Assembly (NCBI GenBank): GCA_036265615.1 | Contig: DATAOT010000053.1 | Coordinates: forward strand, 1-15,221 | Length of the DNA stretch: 15,221 bases | Direction: 5' to 3' | Source: DATAFF01 sp036265615 | GTDB lineage: Bacteria; Pseudomonadota; Alphaproteobacteria; Rhizobiales; Aestuariivirgaceae | Translations under genes and position numbers: made by a program | The notes under the pieces: model-generated | Database searches by the model: none | What the model was told of the DNA's origin: nothing | What the model saw: only the letters and a program-made list of their open reading frames with translations | In this document: positions 14,846-15,221 of the stretch, piece by piece | Position numbering within the stretch: position 1 is the stretch's first letter | How the letters are laid out: every line of letters starts with the position of its first letter

Positions 14846-14852
14846 AGCATGA
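14841..14852 (+). repeat. Short dispersed motif GCTAGAGCATGA, copy 2
   Basis: This is identical to the minus-strand copy at 4874-4885. Its TAG is the stop codon of the dehydratase gene. The next bases (TGCTATCAGG) differ from those after copy 1, so only the 12-mer is shared. Confidence 0.45.
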
Positions 14853-14912
14853 TGCTATCAGGCCGACCCAGCCTGCGTTGCGCCGCGGCGGGCACTTCGA
14901 TGCCTAGGTCAA

Positions 14913-14964
14913 GGATGTTGCGGCAGCGAGCAGTGCAGCGCGCGATCGGTTTGTCGCAACATCC
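14913..14964. repeat. 10-bp inverted repeat between convergent genes
   Basis: GGATGTTGCG (14913-14922) and CGCAACATCC (14955-14964) are perfectly complementary around a 32-base spacer. They lie between the convergent dehydratase and VOC-family genes, where a two-way terminator is expected. The long spacer and the absence of T-runs make that uncertain. The rest of 14846-15031 holds nothing I can recognise. Confidence 0.4.
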
Positions 14965-15031
14965 GTTGTAATTCACGGTGCGAACTCAATTCATTCGACG
15001 TCCCTCCGGGGCAGGCGACTTGACCGAAACG

Positions 15032-15221
15032 TCAGCCGCGGCGCGCCGCCTTGATCGTGGCGATGTCGATCTTCTTCATGCCCATCATTGCATCAAACGC
15101 GCGCTGTGCTTCACGGCCGCCGACCGCCAGCGCCTCGGTCAGCACGCGCGGCGTAATTTGCCAGGAGACGCCCCACTTGTCCTTGCACCAGCCGCACGCG
15201 CTCTCCTGGCCGCCATTGCCG
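15032..15221 (-). CDS. VOC-family (PhnB-like) protein, C-terminal part (partial)
   Basis: Read on the minus strand, 62 codons run in from the right edge to TGA (15034-15032). The product contains GGQESACGWCKDKWGVSWQI, then PRVLTEAL, AQRAFDAMMGMKKIDIATIK and a short basic tail. This matches the end of PhnB-like proteins of the glyoxalase/VOC superfamily (often named 3-demethylubiquinone-9 3-methyltransferase domain), in which GWLKDKFGVSWQ and AMLxMKKIDIAxL are typical. The start and the rest of the metal-binding fold are outside the window. Members have diverse or unknown functions. It converges on the dehydratase gene. Confidence 0.8.
   Translation of the reverse strand, partial: GNGGQESACGWCKDKWGVSWQITPRVLTEALAVGGREAQRAFDAMMGMKKIDIATIKAARRG

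Overview
The window is GC-rich, dense in genes and reads as a chromosomal segment of an alphaproteobacterium, most likely of the order Hyphomicrobiales (Rhizobiales). The evidence is a high-GC codon style, an OpgH-type glucan synthase tail, Dpp/DoeA/AruI-like proteins that look rhizobial, a DUF1348 protein, a cytochrome c-556 pair, and dispersed palindromes of the type common in that order. I see no insertion sequence, phage gene, CRISPR array, tRNA or rRNA.

Left part (1-9759). The tail of opgH (+) meets a convergent block of minus-strand genes at a strong hairpin. Read in transcription order, that block is dppA (8450-6858), dppB, dppC, a gene for an unrecognised membrane-anchored protein, dppD, dppF, and a ThDP-dependent decarboxylase resembling AruI (ends at 350). 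Most junctions overlap by 4-11 bases, so it is one transport/catabolic operon, although the unrecognised gene has a plausible promoter of its own. Divergent from dppA, across a 130-bp control region, is an ectoine hydrolase-like gene (doeA/eutD, TTG start at 8581). The likely theme is import of a small peptide or amidine/guanidino compound by a Dpp-type ABC importer, followed by cytoplasmic hydrolysis and keto-acid decarboxylation. The substrate is inference.

Middle part (9760-11800). Two co-directional cytochrome genes encode a class II c-556/c'-type protein and a membrane-anchored dihaem cytochrome c, probably a small periplasmic electron-transfer module. They are followed by about 524 bp with no credible gene but with an unusual density of strong inverted repeats, including two tandem hairpin modules of matching layout.

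Right part (11801-15221). A minus-strand pair overlaps by 4 bases: an HtrA-like protein with a PDZ domain that has lost the catalytic His and Ser and has no signal peptide, and a short LuxR-type regulator with a truncated receiver-like N-terminus. A near-perfect palindrome covers the Shine-Dalgarno sequence of the HtrA-like gene. Upstream lie a DUF1348 (NTF2-like) gene (-), then a divergent 2-keto-3-deoxy-L-arabonate dehydratase gene (+), and finally the 3' end of a VOC/PhnB-like gene (-) cut by the window edge.

The best candidates for something new are the inactive-HtrA/mini-LuxR pair with its occluded ribosome binding site, the structured intergenic region, and the unrecognised membrane protein inside the dpp operon.
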